Below, piece after piece: positions 8,801-16,885 of a stretch of 64,000 nt of DNA; positions within the stretch are counted from its first letter, which is position 1; every line of letters starts with the position of its first letter. The stretch lies in assembly GCA_013138735.1 (NCBI GenBank), contig WTCE01000009.1, positions 62,001 through 126,000 on the forward strand. The letters are read 5' to 3'. Source of the stretch: Crocinitomix sp. (GTDB taxonomy: Bacteria; Bacteroidota; Bacteroidia; Flavobacteriales_D; Crocinitomicaceae). The position numbers and the translations under genes were made by a program. Under the pieces are notes generated by a model. The model ran no database searches, was not told where the DNA came from, and was given only the letters and a program-made list of their open reading frames with translations.

Positions 8801-10232
8801 TAGTTGCGACTAACTTAATGTCATGTTTTTCATGGAAATCAATCAAGGTTTTATTTACTCGATCTTCTTCTTCAATGCCATGACGCATGATTTCGATATA
8901 CAAATCTTCGCCAAATTGCTCTTTATACCAAAGCAATGATTCTTCTGCTTGTTTTTCTCCAACGTTTAAAATCAATGAAGGAATTTCTCCGTTCATGTTT
9001 CCTGTCAGACACATGATATTTTCCTTATAAGTTTCAATCAGATTTTTATCAATCCGTGGAACATAATAAAATCCTGCTGTAAATGCCGCTGAAGACATTT
9101 TGGCCAAATTCAAATAACCCGCCATGTTTTTTGCCAATAAAACAACGCGATAACCATTGTCTTTTTGGGTTTTGTCTAGGTGATCGCGACAAACATTGAA
9201 TTCACACCCCACAATTGGCACCATGGGTTTACCGTCAAATTCTTCTCCTTTTTCCTTCGCTTCAGCTGCCTTTGCAGCAACGCCTTTATTGTAATTAAGA
9301 ACTTCTCGCACAAAATGGAATGCCGCCATCATGTTACCCGTATCTGTTAATGCAACTGACGGACTTCCAATCTCGGCAGCCTTCTTCACCAATTGTTTAA
9401 TATTTATGGTAGACTGGAGAATAGAGAATTGTGAATGGTTATGTAAATGCGAAAAGGGAACTCCTTTTAATTTGGCTTTATTGCCCGAAATGTCAATTAT
9501 TTTGTCATCTGGAGCGTCATCAGCAAGTAGCGCTTTTATCTCAGCACTTTTTTCCTTTAAGTTAATGTGCGTTAATCCGTAAGGCTTAATTTGGCCCCTA
9601 TTTTTCTCTATAAATGCACGCAAATAATCATCCGTAGCATCTAGTTCTTGCCCTGTATAGTTCCCTGTTCTTAATAGCTCAAAGAAACAACGGGTTGTTG
9701 CTTCAACATCTGCCGTTGCATTATGCGCTTCGGAAAATGGTACGCTAAATAAAAATTCGTGTAATTCTGTTAAAGTTGGGAGTTTAAATTTCCCTCCACG
9801 TCCACCTGGAATTTGACACAATTGTGCGGTCTTTTCCGTACAGGTATCCAAAACGGCCATATTATTGAGTTCCGTATCAACCTCGAAACGGTGAAACTCA
9901 CAGCCCATAATGTTATTATCAAAACCAACGTTTTGACCAATAACAAATTTGGCTTTGCCTAATGCTTCATTAAATTCTTCTAATACTTGACTTAAGGGTA
10001 CGCCTTCCTGTTCTGCTAACTCGGTAGAAATTCCATGAATTCGCTCTGCATCATAGGGAATGTTAAAGCCATCTGGCTTCACCAAATAATCCTTGTGCTC
10101 AATTAACTCACCCTGTTCATCATGCAATTGCCACGCAATTTGAATACACCTTGGCCAGTTATCTGTGTCCGTGTAAGGTGCTTTCCAATTCTTAGGTAAA
10201 CCAGTTGTTTCAGTATCAAATATGATATACAT
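5862..10232 (-). CDS. dnaE: DNA polymerase III alpha subunit with N-terminal proofreading exonuclease
   Basis: This 1456-residue protein is the replicative polymerase catalytic subunit. Residues 1-200 form a DnaQ-like DEDDh exonuclease (DTETTG at residues 6-11; GFDNNIMG near 105; HNATADVEATT near 170). A PHP domain follows from about 260 (SHLHNHSQFS). The polymerase core contains GPGRGSAAGS and the metal-binding PDIDIDFDD, then AFNKSHSTCYAWVAYQTAYL and an OB-fold near the C-terminus (GIITDAQHR onward). DnaE alone is about 1150-1200 residues, so the extra 250-300 residues are the exonuclease and linker. I recall this fusion in other Flavobacteriia. It is monocistronic here. Confidence 0.96.
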   Translation of the reverse strand: MYIIFDTETTGLPKNWKAPYTDTDNWPRCIQIAWQLHDEQGELIEHKDYLVKPDGFNIPYDAERIHGISTELAEQEGVPLSQVLEEFNEALGKAKFVIGQNVGFDNNIMGCEFHRFEVDTELNNMAVLDTCTEKTAQLCQIPGGRGGKFKLPTLTELHEFLFSVPFSEAHNATADVEATTRCFFELLRTGNYTGQELDATDDYLRAFIEKNRGQIKPYGLTHINLKEKSAEIKALLADDAPDDKIIDISGNKAKLKGVPFSHLHNHSQFSILQSTINIKQLVKKAAEIGSPSVALTDTGNMMAAFHFVREVLNYNKGVAAKAAEAKEKGEEFDGKPMVPIVGCEFNVCRDHLDKTQKDNGYRVVLLAKNMAGYLNLAKMSSAAFTAGFYYVPRIDKNLIETYKENIMCLTGNMNGEIPSLILNVGEKQAEESLLWYKEQFGEDLYIEIMRHGIEEEDRVNKTLIDFHEKHDIKLVATNDTYYAEKTDSAAHDILLCVKDGELRSTPKGRGRGFRFGLENEEYYFKSPEEMKKLFIDLPDAIINTNEVAAKCEPYDLARDILLPAFDIPDEYTDPKDEEDGGKRGENNYLRYLTYEGAKERYDEITPEITERLDFELETVANTGYPGYFLIVWDFLVAARDMGVSVGPGRGSAAGSVVAYCLKITNIDPLEYDLLFERFLNPERVSMPDIDIDFDDEGRQSVIDWVINKYGSSQVAQIITYGTMAAKSSIRDTSRVLDLPLHEADRLAKLVPDIKLNKIFGLDDVALANKLNDNQDDIARANELKEIAKGNDLQAEVVRMAVKLEGSMRNTGIHACGVIITPSDITNFVPVALAKDSEMYCTQFDNSVAEDAGLLKMDFLGLKTLTLIKDAVKIVKHRHDVDLVPDDFPIDDVKTYELFQRGETVGIFQYESAGMQKYLRELKPTVFADLIAMNALYRPGPLEYIPSFIRRKHGTEEIVYDIEDTKEYLEETYGITVYQEQVMLLSQSLAGFSKGEADTLRKAMGKKKFDLLAKMKPKFLEQGHERGHDKKKLEKIWVDWEAFAAYAFNKSHSTCYAWVAYQTAYLKAHYPAEYMASVLSNNMNDIKSVSFFMEECKRANIPVLGPDINESQYKFTVNHDGAIRFGLGAIKGVGSKPVEAILHERTENGMYISVFDVTSRVSLRACNKRVFESLVLAGGFDSFGRIKRSQFFMEDTNGRLFLENVMKFGARVQENKDSSQVSMFGGGDSEELAEPQPPRADAWPTLTKLSKEKEVVGIYISGHPLDDFKLEIDSFCKGSVSDLTKLEENANQELRIAGIITDAQHRTTKHGNPFGTFDIEDYGDSNRLFVFGEDYMRFKHLIDMGTFVYISGRIAPRKYGDGWEFKINTMELLTELRDKRAKVLKLEVESSDITDQVIDKLYNVVMDHTGTCQLKFIIKDHKTNSTIKMPSKTMKVAIDNEFINKVNELEVFEYTLE

Positions 10233-10570
10233 TCAAGCGAATTATTGGTGTGAAATATGCGAGAACTAAGATAACTATTATAAGCGCTAAGTAAACGAGG
10301 AGTTTTCAACAGGATATTAACTTTTTTTAGTACTTAGATCGCTTCGCTGTTAGTACTTGGATCGCTCGCGTAGCTCGCTGTTAGATGTCTTTTTTCGTGT
10401 TAAGTTTAAGGTGTTAGGTTAGGTAAACTAGAATCCGTCAGCTGTCGGATAGCGCAGAAAACTCGAAGTGTAGGTTTTGGAATCATGAAAAATTAAGTTA
10501 ATAAATACTAAAACCGTTCTTAGGATTTGAAATACTATTAACTATCTGCTAAATTCACTTTTTTGACTCA
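10233..10570. other. intergenic region with degenerate TAGTACTT repeats
   Basis: Between dnaE and the next gene no coding sequence is supported. It holds two direct copies of a motif beginning TAGTACTT(A/G)GATCGCT (10328-10350 and 10351-10381), with GC-richer GATCGCTCGC-type inserts. No tRNA, terminator or convincing promoter was seen in the rest. Confidence 0.5.
10328..10381. repeat. two tandem TAGTACTT-GATCGCT repeats
   Basis: TAGTACTTAGATCGCTTCGC and TAGTACTTGGATCGCTCGCG stand in direct tandem; each unit ends with CGCTGT. The TAGTACTT core is shared with the repeats that flank the four-helix-bundle gene at 31.9-32.5 kb. Confidence 0.6.
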
Positions 10571-11077
10571 ATGAGAATTTTAACTCTAATAATAGCATTA
10601 TCTTTTCAACCTTTTGGATTCAGTCAAATGTCTGATGGATTCATAAATTTAGAACGCGTTTTTATGCATTCTAGCTATATTAAATTGACAAACCAACAGG
10701 ATTCGCTGATGGAAAAAATGAATACATATGTTGATTCTCTATTTAAAGACTGGTCTAAAACGCTGGATAAATCGCCATGCTTCCCTGAATTGGACCTTGA
10801 AAAGGATACATTGCGACAACTACAAAGGGAAAACAATTTTGAGAATCTTGAAGTACAGTTAGAAAAAACAATCGCTGCATTTGATAGAGAGATCAATTTA
10901 ATCAGCGATAAAATTGATCTACTATTAGCATGCGATTTATATATTTTTCAATATAAATACGGCTTCGAAAACATTCACTTTGAATTTGGACAATCATCAG
11001 ATCAACAGCAAACTGACGTAACCAATTATTTTATATCTTATCTGAACGATAAAAATTCTTTCTCACAAGCAAAATAA
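10571..11077 (+). CDS. secreted coiled-coil protein, possibly OmpH/Skp-like
   Basis: The 168-residue product has an N-terminal signal peptide (MRILTLIIALSFQPFGFSQ, cleavage near residue 19). It continues with GFINLERVFMHSS, which resembles the start of OmpH/Skp periplasmic chaperones (a beta-strand before a long helical tentacle). Residues 35-110 are charged and helical (QLQRENNFENLEVQLEKTI), consistent with a coiled coil. The C-terminal part does not clearly return to the Skp pattern, so the family is only suggested. It stands alone between dnaE and a convergent lipoprotein gene. Confidence 0.5.
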   Translation: MRILTLIIALSFQPFGFSQMSDGFINLERVFMHSSYIKLTNQQDSLMEKMNTYVDSLFKDWSKTLDKSPCFPELDLEKDTLRQLQRENNFENLEVQLEKTIAAFDREINLISDKIDLLLACDLYIFQYKYGFENIHFEFGQSSDQQQTDVTNYFISYLNDKNSFSQAK

Positions 11078-11084
11078 CTTTTCA

Positions 11085-11155
11085 TTCATCAAAACATTAA
11101 CCCATTAGCGCATTAACCCCTAAAAAAAAATCGCAGCAGCGCATTGAAAATTGAT
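11085..11155. repeat. CATTAACCCATTA / TTGATAATT minisatellite fragment
   Basis: The short region carries a tandem CATTAACCCATTAGCGCATTAACC pattern (periodic CATTA units) and then an AATTGATAATTC piece. Both types recur elsewhere in this window, at 28.3 kb and 57.8 kb, always between genes. Confidence 0.45.
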
Positions 11156-11158
11156 AAT

Positions 11159-11911
11159 TCATTTCATTCTCGAAGCCAGTTTCCCTTCATCCACTTGTTC
11201 AGAAAGCGTTAACATGATATTCCCTTCGGTTAAGCCATACGAGGCGTCATAGATAGTTTCTAGATTCACTTTTCGATTATCTTCAATTGACTCTAATGTT
11301 AGATGATTAGATAAATCGTTTGATCTGGAAACATGAAAACTACGATTAGTAGTTGAGTGCGTTATTTTTTTATCTGTTGAAATCGGCCATATTTCAAGTA
11401 CTTCATTCGGATTATTTTCATCTAAAATTGCTACTTCATTATTTAGAACCGCTTTCTCTAATTCCAAGCTGATATATTGTTGACAAGGATTGAGATATTT
11501 CCATGTCCCTGTTTCGCTATACTCTTTATTTACCCTGTAATTTGTGTTTCCAAAATAAGGGCTGCTTTGAAATGTTTCTTCAGCAATTAAAGACCAAGAC
11601 CATGTTCCATCTGCCTCAATTGATAGGCTACTTTTTACTATTTCAAGGTTCTTTTCCATATTCTCCGTCCAAGAAGAATCTGGTTTTTCCTCGTCCCAGG
11701 ACCAGATGGTATAATAATCAGCTCCATCAAACTCATTCAAACTTAAATTTCTGCGAATAGAAACTGCATCATTATCGGTTGAATTTAATTCGTTTTTTGA
11801 AAAATTAACCACCTCAAATTCTCCGCATATTTCGCACTCTAACCCTTTTTGCCCGCAGTTAAACAACGTAAACGCAAGCAACAACACCAACACATAACTT
11901 TTTCTTGTCAT
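11159..11911 (-). CDS. hypothetical lipoprotein (250 aa)
   Basis: The protein begins with a lipoprotein signal peptide ending in the lipobox LFNC, with Cys at about residue 19. Shortly after comes a second Cys pair, CEICG (about residues 26-30). The rest is beta-rich, acidic and Trp/Tyr-containing (YYTIWSWDEEKPDSSW; WSWSLIAEET), which suggests a lipocalin-like or other small beta-barrel fold, but no family is recognised. It is probably displayed on the inner side of the outer membrane. It faces the preceding coiled-coil gene tail to tail. Confidence 0.6.
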   Translation of the reverse strand: MTRKSYVLVLLLAFTLFNCGQKGLECEICGEFEVVNFSKNELNSTDNDAVSIRRNLSLNEFDGADYYTIWSWDEEKPDSSWTENMEKNLEIVKSSLSIEADGTWSWSLIAEETFQSSPYFGNTNYRVNKEYSETGTWKYLNPCQQYISLELEKAVLNNEVAILDENNPNEVLEIWPISTDKKITHSTTNRSFHVSRSNDLSNHLTLESIEDNRKVNLETIYDASYGLTEGNIMLTLSEQVDEGKLASRMK

Positions 11912-12064
11912 TCAATTTTAATTAATAAATATTAGGCGGGTCCAAATCGATTCGATTTGATTAAAATGACAACGTTAAGTTGTACATGAAGGGATAATAA
12001 TCAATCTTTTCTATCTTTATATTATTAACGCAAAAATTGAACCAAGCGTTGGGTGAAAATTGAA

Positions 12065-12940
12065 ATGAAACGAAAATTAATTAAATATTTGCTCCCAGCC
12101 GTGACAATTGACATGGGTGGACTGCCTCTAAAGCAGCCTTTACCCTATAAAGGAATAGATCAAGTTGATCCTTTTTTATTGTTACATCATGCCAATTTCA
12201 AGGCTGTAAAAAATCGCCCGCCAATGCAGCAAGGCATTGGGCCTCACCCGCACCGTGGATTTTCACCTGTCACTTTTGTTATTGAAGGCGAAATTCATCA
12301 CCGCGACAGCAGAGGGAATAGCCAAATAGCGCGAAAAGGAGAAGTACAATGGATGCATGCAGGATTAGGGATTATTCACAGTGAACGCCCTTCTGAATTC
12401 GTTGCTTTGAATGGTGGACGCCAAGAAATTATTCAATTGTGGATTAATAGCCCACGGAATAAAAAAATGATTGAACCTGCTTATTTGCATTTAGGAGCAG
12501 AAGACATGCCCATCATTCAGTCAGCTGATCAAAAAGTGAATATGAAATTGGTGGCTGGCACTTATAATAATGAGGCGGTGAGATCTATCGCCCAAAGTGA
12601 ACTTTTAGTACTTTGGGGAACGGCTGAAACTGCCGGGAATTGTGAAATAAAAATTCCTGCAAATTATAGTGCCCTTTGTTATTTAATTCAAGGAGCATGT
12701 AAGTTAGAAGGCGGTAAACCCTGTAAGAAAGAAACACTTGTTGTATTTGAGGAAGAAGGTGACAGTATATTGATAGAATTCACTGCTGAGTCAACATTTT
12801 TAATTTTAGCAGGGCTTCCGATTGCAGAAGAAGTGACCAAACACGGGCCGTTTGTTATGAATACACAAACTGAAATAATGGAAGCCATGCGCGACTATCA
12901 AATGGGCAAAATGGGCGTTTTAATTGAAAATGAATTATGA
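12065..12940 (+). CDS. pirin family protein
   Basis: The 291-residue protein has the bicupin pirin fold. The N-terminal cupin carries the metal-binding pattern PHPHRGFSPVTFV (about residues 62-74), with a further His in HHRDSRGN and in MHAGLGIIHSE. Pirins bind Fe(II) and some act as quercetin dioxygenases or redox-sensing cofactors. ATG 12065 is used; an in-frame GTG at 12053 would add four residues. Its stop overlaps the next gene by four bases (ATGA), so the two are translationally coupled. The physiological substrate is not predictable. Confidence 0.9.
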   Translation: MKRKLIKYLLPAVTIDMGGLPLKQPLPYKGIDQVDPFLLLHHANFKAVKNRPPMQQGIGPHPHRGFSPVTFVIEGEIHHRDSRGNSQIARKGEVQWMHAGLGIIHSERPSEFVALNGGRQEIIQLWINSPRNKKMIEPAYLHLGAEDMPIIQSADQKVNMKLVAGTYNNEAVRSIAQSELLVLWGTAETAGNCEIKIPANYSALCYLIQGACKLEGGKPCKKETLVVFEEEGDSILIEFTAESTFLILAGLPIAEEVTKHGPFVMNTQTEIMEAMRDYQMGKMGVLIENEL

Positions 12941-13755
12941 AAACGATTACATCATTCTTTAACGGTTTTAGTTATGCTTTAAAACTCGTGCATAAACAAA
13001 AGCTATACGGATATTTTGTTCCGGCTGCTATTCTAGCAATCATCTTTTACTTACTATTTTCGGGTGGTAGCTATTTGAGCGGTGGCGTTTCATTTATGGA
13101 AGATTGGTGGGTAATTGGATGGCTTATTTCCTCTACAACAACTTTTTTCGGCTTCATCTCTTTCATGATATTCGAGTTTTTTATTTTAGTGTTACTGTCC
13201 CCTGTCAACTCATTTTTTGCAGAAAAAGCACGAGAAGACCTGACTGGAGAAAAATTAGGATTTTCATTGGCCGTGTTTTTGCGTTCATTGAGAAGAACAC
13301 TTGCCATTTTATTCGTTGGTTTATTAATGCAAATTGGTCTTGGTATTTTACTTTGGCTGCTCTCCTTTCTTTTAGGTGATCACTTTTATGAAATTGCCAG
13401 CATTGTTAATATCGCCTTTTTTGTAGGCTTTTCATTCTTTGATTTTGGGCTTGAATTAGATGAGGTTAATTCAAAAGATAGTCGGCGCTATGCACGAAAA
13501 AATTGGTTGGCTTGTATTGTCCTAGGGCTTGTATTTAATTTAGGAATTTATCTCCCTCAAAAAACTGGACTAATCATGCTTTACGCGGCGGCAATTGCAG
13601 TACTACCCCATTTATTAACGATTGCAGCCTCCAAAATGTATTATGAAAGTTTAGCTGACACAACTAATTTCAGCACGGAAATACAACAAAACCCATCTAT
13701 TTCCGACCAGCCACCAAAGACTGATTTAACTACTTCCGAACAAGCGTTAGATTGA
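12937..13755 (+). CDS. EI24 domain-containing membrane protein (CysZ-like)
   Basis: The 272-residue protein has an N-terminal amphipathic start (MKTITSFFNGFSYALKLVHKQKL) and about six hydrophobic segments, with the EI24/CysZ-type loop LVLLSPVNSFFAEKAREDLTG near residues 83-103. CysZ proteins carry sulfate in Proteobacteria; in Bacteroidota the transported solute is unknown. The C-terminal 35 residues are polar, Ser/Thr/Pro-rich and probably cytoplasmic. It overlaps the pirin gene by four bases. The family call is good, the transport role is inference. Confidence 0.8.
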   Translation: MKTITSFFNGFSYALKLVHKQKLYGYFVPAAILAIIFYLLFSGGSYLSGGVSFMEDWWVIGWLISSTTTFFGFISFMIFEFFILVLLSPVNSFFAEKAREDLTGEKLGFSLAVFLRSLRRTLAILFVGLLMQIGLGILLWLLSFLLGDHFYEIASIVNIAFFVGFSFFDFGLELDEVNSKDSRRYARKNWLACIVLGLVFNLGIYLPQKTGLIMLYAAAIAVLPHLLTIAASKMYYESLADTTNFSTEIQQNPSISDQPPKTDLTTSEQALD

Positions 13756-13863
13756 CAAGTCCTTCGTTAAGAATATATGTTCTATGGGAATAATCGGTTG
13801 GTATCCATTAAAACGAAAGGGCACAAGTTCCGAAAAACTAACAGAATATCTAATAGAAAGGCA

Positions 13864-13900
13864 TAAAAAAACCGTCCAGACGATACTGTCTAGACGGTTT
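13864..13900 (-). terminator. Rho-independent terminator of the peroxiredoxin gene
   Basis: ACCGTCCAGAC at 13871-13881 pairs with GTCTAGACGGT at 13888-13898 (one G-T pair), and the A run at 13865-13871 gives the T tail on the minus strand. T residues also follow on the plus strand, so it may stop the convergent EI24 transcript as well. Confidence 0.85.
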
Positions 13901-13923
13901 TGAAAATTCTTAAACTTATTATT

Positions 13924-14556
13924 CTAGTTTTTCGCTAAATAATCAGCAACACCGTCATGTGTAGCTGTCATACCTTCATCACCGCTATTCCAATTTGCAG
14001 GACAAACTTCGCCGTGCTCCTCAGTAAATTGCAATGCATCAACCATTCTTATTGCCTCATCAACGTTTCTTCCCAATGGTAAATCATTTACAATTTGGTG
14101 ACGAACTATGCCATTTTTGTCAATCAAGAATAATCCACGGTATGCGATCATTGTGTCAGAAGCAATTAATCTTCCGTCTAAATCGTAATCGTACTCCCCT
14201 AATAAAACATCATAAGCATCTGCTATTGTTTTATTTGTATCTGCAATGATTGGATATGTAACACCTTTAATTCCACCATCATTTTTAGACATTTGCAACC
14301 ATCCCCAATGAGACTCTTCTGTATCTGTTGAACAAGCTACGATTTTAACTCCTCTTTTTTCGAACTCACCTAATTTGGCTTGAAATGCGTGTAATTCACT
14401 TGGGCATACGAACGTAAAATCTTTTGGGTAAAAGAATAAAATCACTTCATTTTTACCTAAAAATTGCTCCAATGAAAAGTCATTTACAACCTCACCACCG
14501 TTTACTACTGCCGGTGCAGAAAAAACTGGTGCTTTTTTACCTACTAATACTGCCAT
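13924..14556 (-). CDS. peroxiredoxin (AhpC/TSA family, 2-Cys)
   Basis: The 210-residue cytoplasmic enzyme reduces hydrogen peroxide and organic peroxides. The peroxidatic Cys lies in FTFVCPSELHAF (about residue 51) and the resolving Cys in EVCPANWN (about residue 170), the typical 2-Cys arrangement. GKKAPVFSAP at the N-terminus is the usual family start. A TAAATTTG box on the minus strand at 14593-14600 is a candidate promoter, and a terminator follows the gene, so it is a single unit. No ahpF is adjacent; electrons probably come from thioredoxin. Confidence 0.94.
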   Translation of the reverse strand: MAVLVGKKAPVFSAPAVVNGGEVVNDFSLEQFLGKNEVILFFYPKDFTFVCPSELHAFQAKLGEFEKRGVKIVACSTDTEESHWGWLQMSKNDGGIKGVTYPIIADTNKTIADAYDVLLGEYDYDLDGRLIASDTMIAYRGLFLIDKNGIVRHQIVNDLPLGRNVDEAIRMVDALQFTEEHGEVCPANWNSGDEGMTATHDGVADYLAKN

Positions 14557-14592
14557 TATTTTGTTATTTTAAATTAAAAATCAAATTCGGTA

Positions 14593-14600
14593 CAAATTTA
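14593..14600 (-). promoter_or_regulatory. -7 promoter box of peroxiredoxin gene
   Basis: The minus strand reads TAAATTTG, matching TAnnTTTG, 36 bases before the start codon. No convincing -33 element was confirmed. Confidence 0.45.
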
Positions 14601-14664
14601 CACAGAATTTAAGAATACACATGCCCATTTTAGCACGAAATAAGTTATGTGAATTTGTTTGAAA

Positions 14665-15372
14665 TTAGCCAATTGCAATTCCTACACCAAATCCAGCGAG
14701 AATGGCCATCAACTTGAAGAAATTAATCTTATGACCTTCAGAAGATTCGAAAATAATAGTTGTAGAAACATGAAAAAACATACCGATTGCGATCGCTAAT
14801 AACCATGAAAGTGAAACCTCGAAATTAGCCATAACAACTTCACCAAAAATCAATCCTAATGGTGCGGTTAAACCGAATATGATTAAATAAATCCATGAAT
14901 TTCGTTTCGATACACCAGAGGCATCTAAAATTGTTTTCAAAGCTATTGCCACCGGAATTTTATGAATAAATACACCCCAGTACAAATCATTCATGCCATG
15001 TGCATGGCCATGGTGCAATCCATGATTCAACGGAATTGCTTCAATAAAAGCGTGTAAACTTAAACTTAAGAAAATGGCAATTGGAAAATGACTCACCACA
15101 TTTTTATGCACATGTGTGTGACCATGCTCGGCTCCTTGCGAAAAATACTCCAATACCAATTGCAGAAAGAATCCCACTAAAATAAAAATGCCGGTATATT
15201 CGATCTGGTCATAAGATTCAGGCAAGATGTGGGTAAAAATGATCGTGAGTAAAAATCCGCCACTAAAGGAAAGCAACATCTTGATACTTGCTGTTTTCTT
15301 CAAAAACTCAACCAGCAATCCGCCCAGTATTACTGAGAAGAGAAAAAGCACCAATTGAAGTATTATATTCAT
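14665..15372 (-). CDS. ZIP family divalent metal transporter
   Basis: The 235-residue inner-membrane protein has about eight hydrophobic segments. The ZIP pattern is visible: a His-rich cytoplasmic loop (EHGHTHVHKN, about residues 81-90), SLSLHAFIEAIPLNHG (metal-binding TM4 with His and Glu) and FIHKIPVAIAL (TM5). ZIP proteins bring zinc, iron or manganese into the cytoplasm. A second His cluster, HHGHAHG, follows TM4. Its start overlaps the end of the upstream methyltransferase gene by four bases, so the two form an operon. Metal preference cannot be assigned. Confidence 0.88.
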   Translation of the reverse strand: MNIILQLVLFLFSVILGGLLVEFLKKTASIKMLLSFSGGFLLTIIFTHILPESYDQIEYTGIFILVGFFLQLVLEYFSQGAEHGHTHVHKNVVSHFPIAIFLSLSLHAFIEAIPLNHGLHHGHAHGMNDLYWGVFIHKIPVAIALKTILDASGVSKRNSWIYLIIFGLTAPLGLIFGEVVMANFEVSLSWLLAIAIGMFFHVSTTIIFESSEGHKINFFKLMAILAGFGVGIAIG

Positions 15373-16100
15373 TTTTTTATCTTTTTAGCTACAATAATTA
15401 ATCGTTCCGAATTTGAATCATACTCCTCTAACTGATAGTTACCAAAGATTGCCTCAAGTTCAAAATTTGTTCCCTGCAGCATCTTTTCAAAGTCTGCTAA
15501 TTTTAGCGCTTGAACACGCTCCTGAAAATTATAATCGTCACCGTGATCTTGGAAATTTATATCCTTTACAATTGACCCATTTTCAATGGTTTTTGAAATA
15601 TTAAACGCAATTCCATCAATTAATTTCGTTTCGGTTTGCACTAAATCCCTTAATACAGTTTCAGTATTAAAAAAATCAATCACTAACCTTCCATCTTCAG
15701 AAAGGTAATTATGAATGGATGAAAGCATTTTTTCATTATGCGTAGTGTCTTGAAAATACCCGAAACTTGTAAATAAATTCAAAACCAAATCAAAACTTGC
15801 TCCTTCAATTGGCAAACGCATGTCATGCTGAAAGAAACGGAGATTATCTGATTCATTCAACTTCGCAGTTTCAATACTTTCTTCAGACAAATCAACCCCT
15901 GTAGTATTATAGCCCATTGAATTGACAAAAATCGAATGCCGACCCTTACCACAGGCTAAATCTAAAACCTTAGACGATTCAGAAACATCTAATTCACCGA
16001 AAAGATTTCGTATGAATAATTCAGCTTCTGAATGATCGCGATTCTTGTAAAGAATATGATAGTAACGTGTATCAAACCACGACTCGAACCATTCCTTCAT
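15369..16100 (-). CDS. class I SAM-dependent methyltransferase
   Basis: The 243-residue protein has the Rossmann-fold methyltransferase motifs: motif I VLDLACGKGRHSIF (about residues 49-62), the acidic end of strand 2 in GVDLSEESI, and motif IV region FDLVLNLFTSFGYF. The acceptor substrate is unknown. ATG 16100 (MKEWFESWFD) was chosen because it lies 19 bases downstream of a TACTTTTG -7 box; the longer frame from 16130 would run through that box. It overlaps the ZIP transporter gene by four bases. Confidence 0.87.
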   Translation of the reverse strand: MKEWFESWFDTRYYHILYKNRDHSEAELFIRNLFGELDVSESSKVLDLACGKGRHSIFVNSMGYNTTGVDLSEESIETAKLNESDNLRFFQHDMRLPIEGASFDLVLNLFTSFGYFQDTTHNEKMLSSIHNYLSEDGRLVIDFFNTETVLRDLVQTETKLIDGIAFNISKTIENGSIVKDINFQDHGDDYNFQERVQALKLADFEKMLQGTNFELEAIFGNYQLEEYDSNSERLIIVAKKIKK

Positions 16101-16119
16101 TAACGTTGATTTTTTGAGG

Positions 16120-16127
16120 CAAAAGTA
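16120..16127 (-). promoter_or_regulatory. -7 promoter box of methyltransferase-ZIP operon
   Basis: The minus strand reads TACTTTTG (TAnnTTTG consensus), 19 bases before the methyltransferase ATG at 16100. It supports that start. Confidence 0.5.
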
Positions 16128-16296
16128 CAACAGTTTTATTGCATTACAAAGTGAACCCCATTTGAAACCAAATCAAACTTTAAATAAGTCCATCATTATT
16201 CGCTTGTACCACTTGATAATAAGCATAATTAATGCCTTGGTTTGTGTAACTTGCTAAAATTTATTCAGATATCCATTAATTCGACCATTAATTTTA

Positions 16297-16304
16297 TATA
16301 TTTG
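16297..16304 (+). promoter_or_regulatory. -7 promoter box of the SiaB/SiaC-coaE cluster
   Basis: TATATTTG matches TAnnTTTG exactly and ends 15 bases before the TTG at 16320 and 21 before the GTG at 16326. Confidence 0.55.
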
Positions 16305-16325
16305 CTCCTATCAGCCTAATTGTGC

Positions 16326-16874
16326 GTGACAAAGATCTATGATATATATAAACAGCTTGAAGAACGGAATGTAATTCTGTCCTTTAAAGGAATTATGACT
16401 TCAGAATTGCTAACAACAATTCTTCAGATCATGGAATCTAAAATGGAACGTTTTGAAGAACGGCCGAAGATCAAGAAAAAAGTTTTCAATGTTTTAGTTG
16501 AATGTTTACAAAACCTTTATCATCATATTGATGAAGATATTGACGACATGGATACGGAACAAAATGAATTGAATTCTCTTTTTATGATTGCCAAAACAGT
16601 ATCAACTTATACGATTACTACCGGTAATTATATAAAACCTAAAGAAGTCGACAGCTTGCGTAGTAAGCTAGACCTTATTAACGGTATGACCAAAGATGAG
16701 TTAAAAGCTTATTATAAACAAGTTTTAAACGAGGGCACTATGTCTGCTAAGGGAACTGCTGGTTTAGGAATGATTGATATTGCAAGAAAATCAGGAAAAA
16801 AATTGGAATATGATTTTGCTCCAATTAACAATAATTTAAGCTTTTTTAGCCTTTCGGTTAAAATTGAAGAGTAA
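16326..16874 (+). CDS. SiaB family protein kinase (DUF6272-type)
   Basis: The 182-residue protein resembles SiaB, the HATPase-like kinase that phosphorylates SiaC in the Pseudomonas SiaABCD partner-switch. Recognisable parts are IYDIYKQLEERNVILSFKG at the N-terminus, the helix VLVECLQNLYHHID (the N-box-like region, about residues 57-70) and GTAGLGMIDIARKSG (a G-box-like segment, about 140-154). There is no ATG at the family start; GTG 16326 is used, TTG 16320 is equally possible. The SiaC-type gene follows 11 bases later, so the kinase and its likely substrate are cotranscribed. Biochemical role is by family inference. Confidence 0.8.
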   Translation: MTKIYDIYKQLEERNVILSFKGIMTSELLTTILQIMESKMERFEERPKIKKKVFNVLVECLQNLYHHIDEDIDDMDTEQNELNSLFMIAKTVSTYTITTGNYIKPKEVDSLRSKLDLINGMTKDELKAYYKQVLNEGTMSAKGTAGLGMIDIARKSGKKLEYDFAPINNNLSFFSLSVKIEE

Positions 16875-16885
16875 TAAATAGTAGT

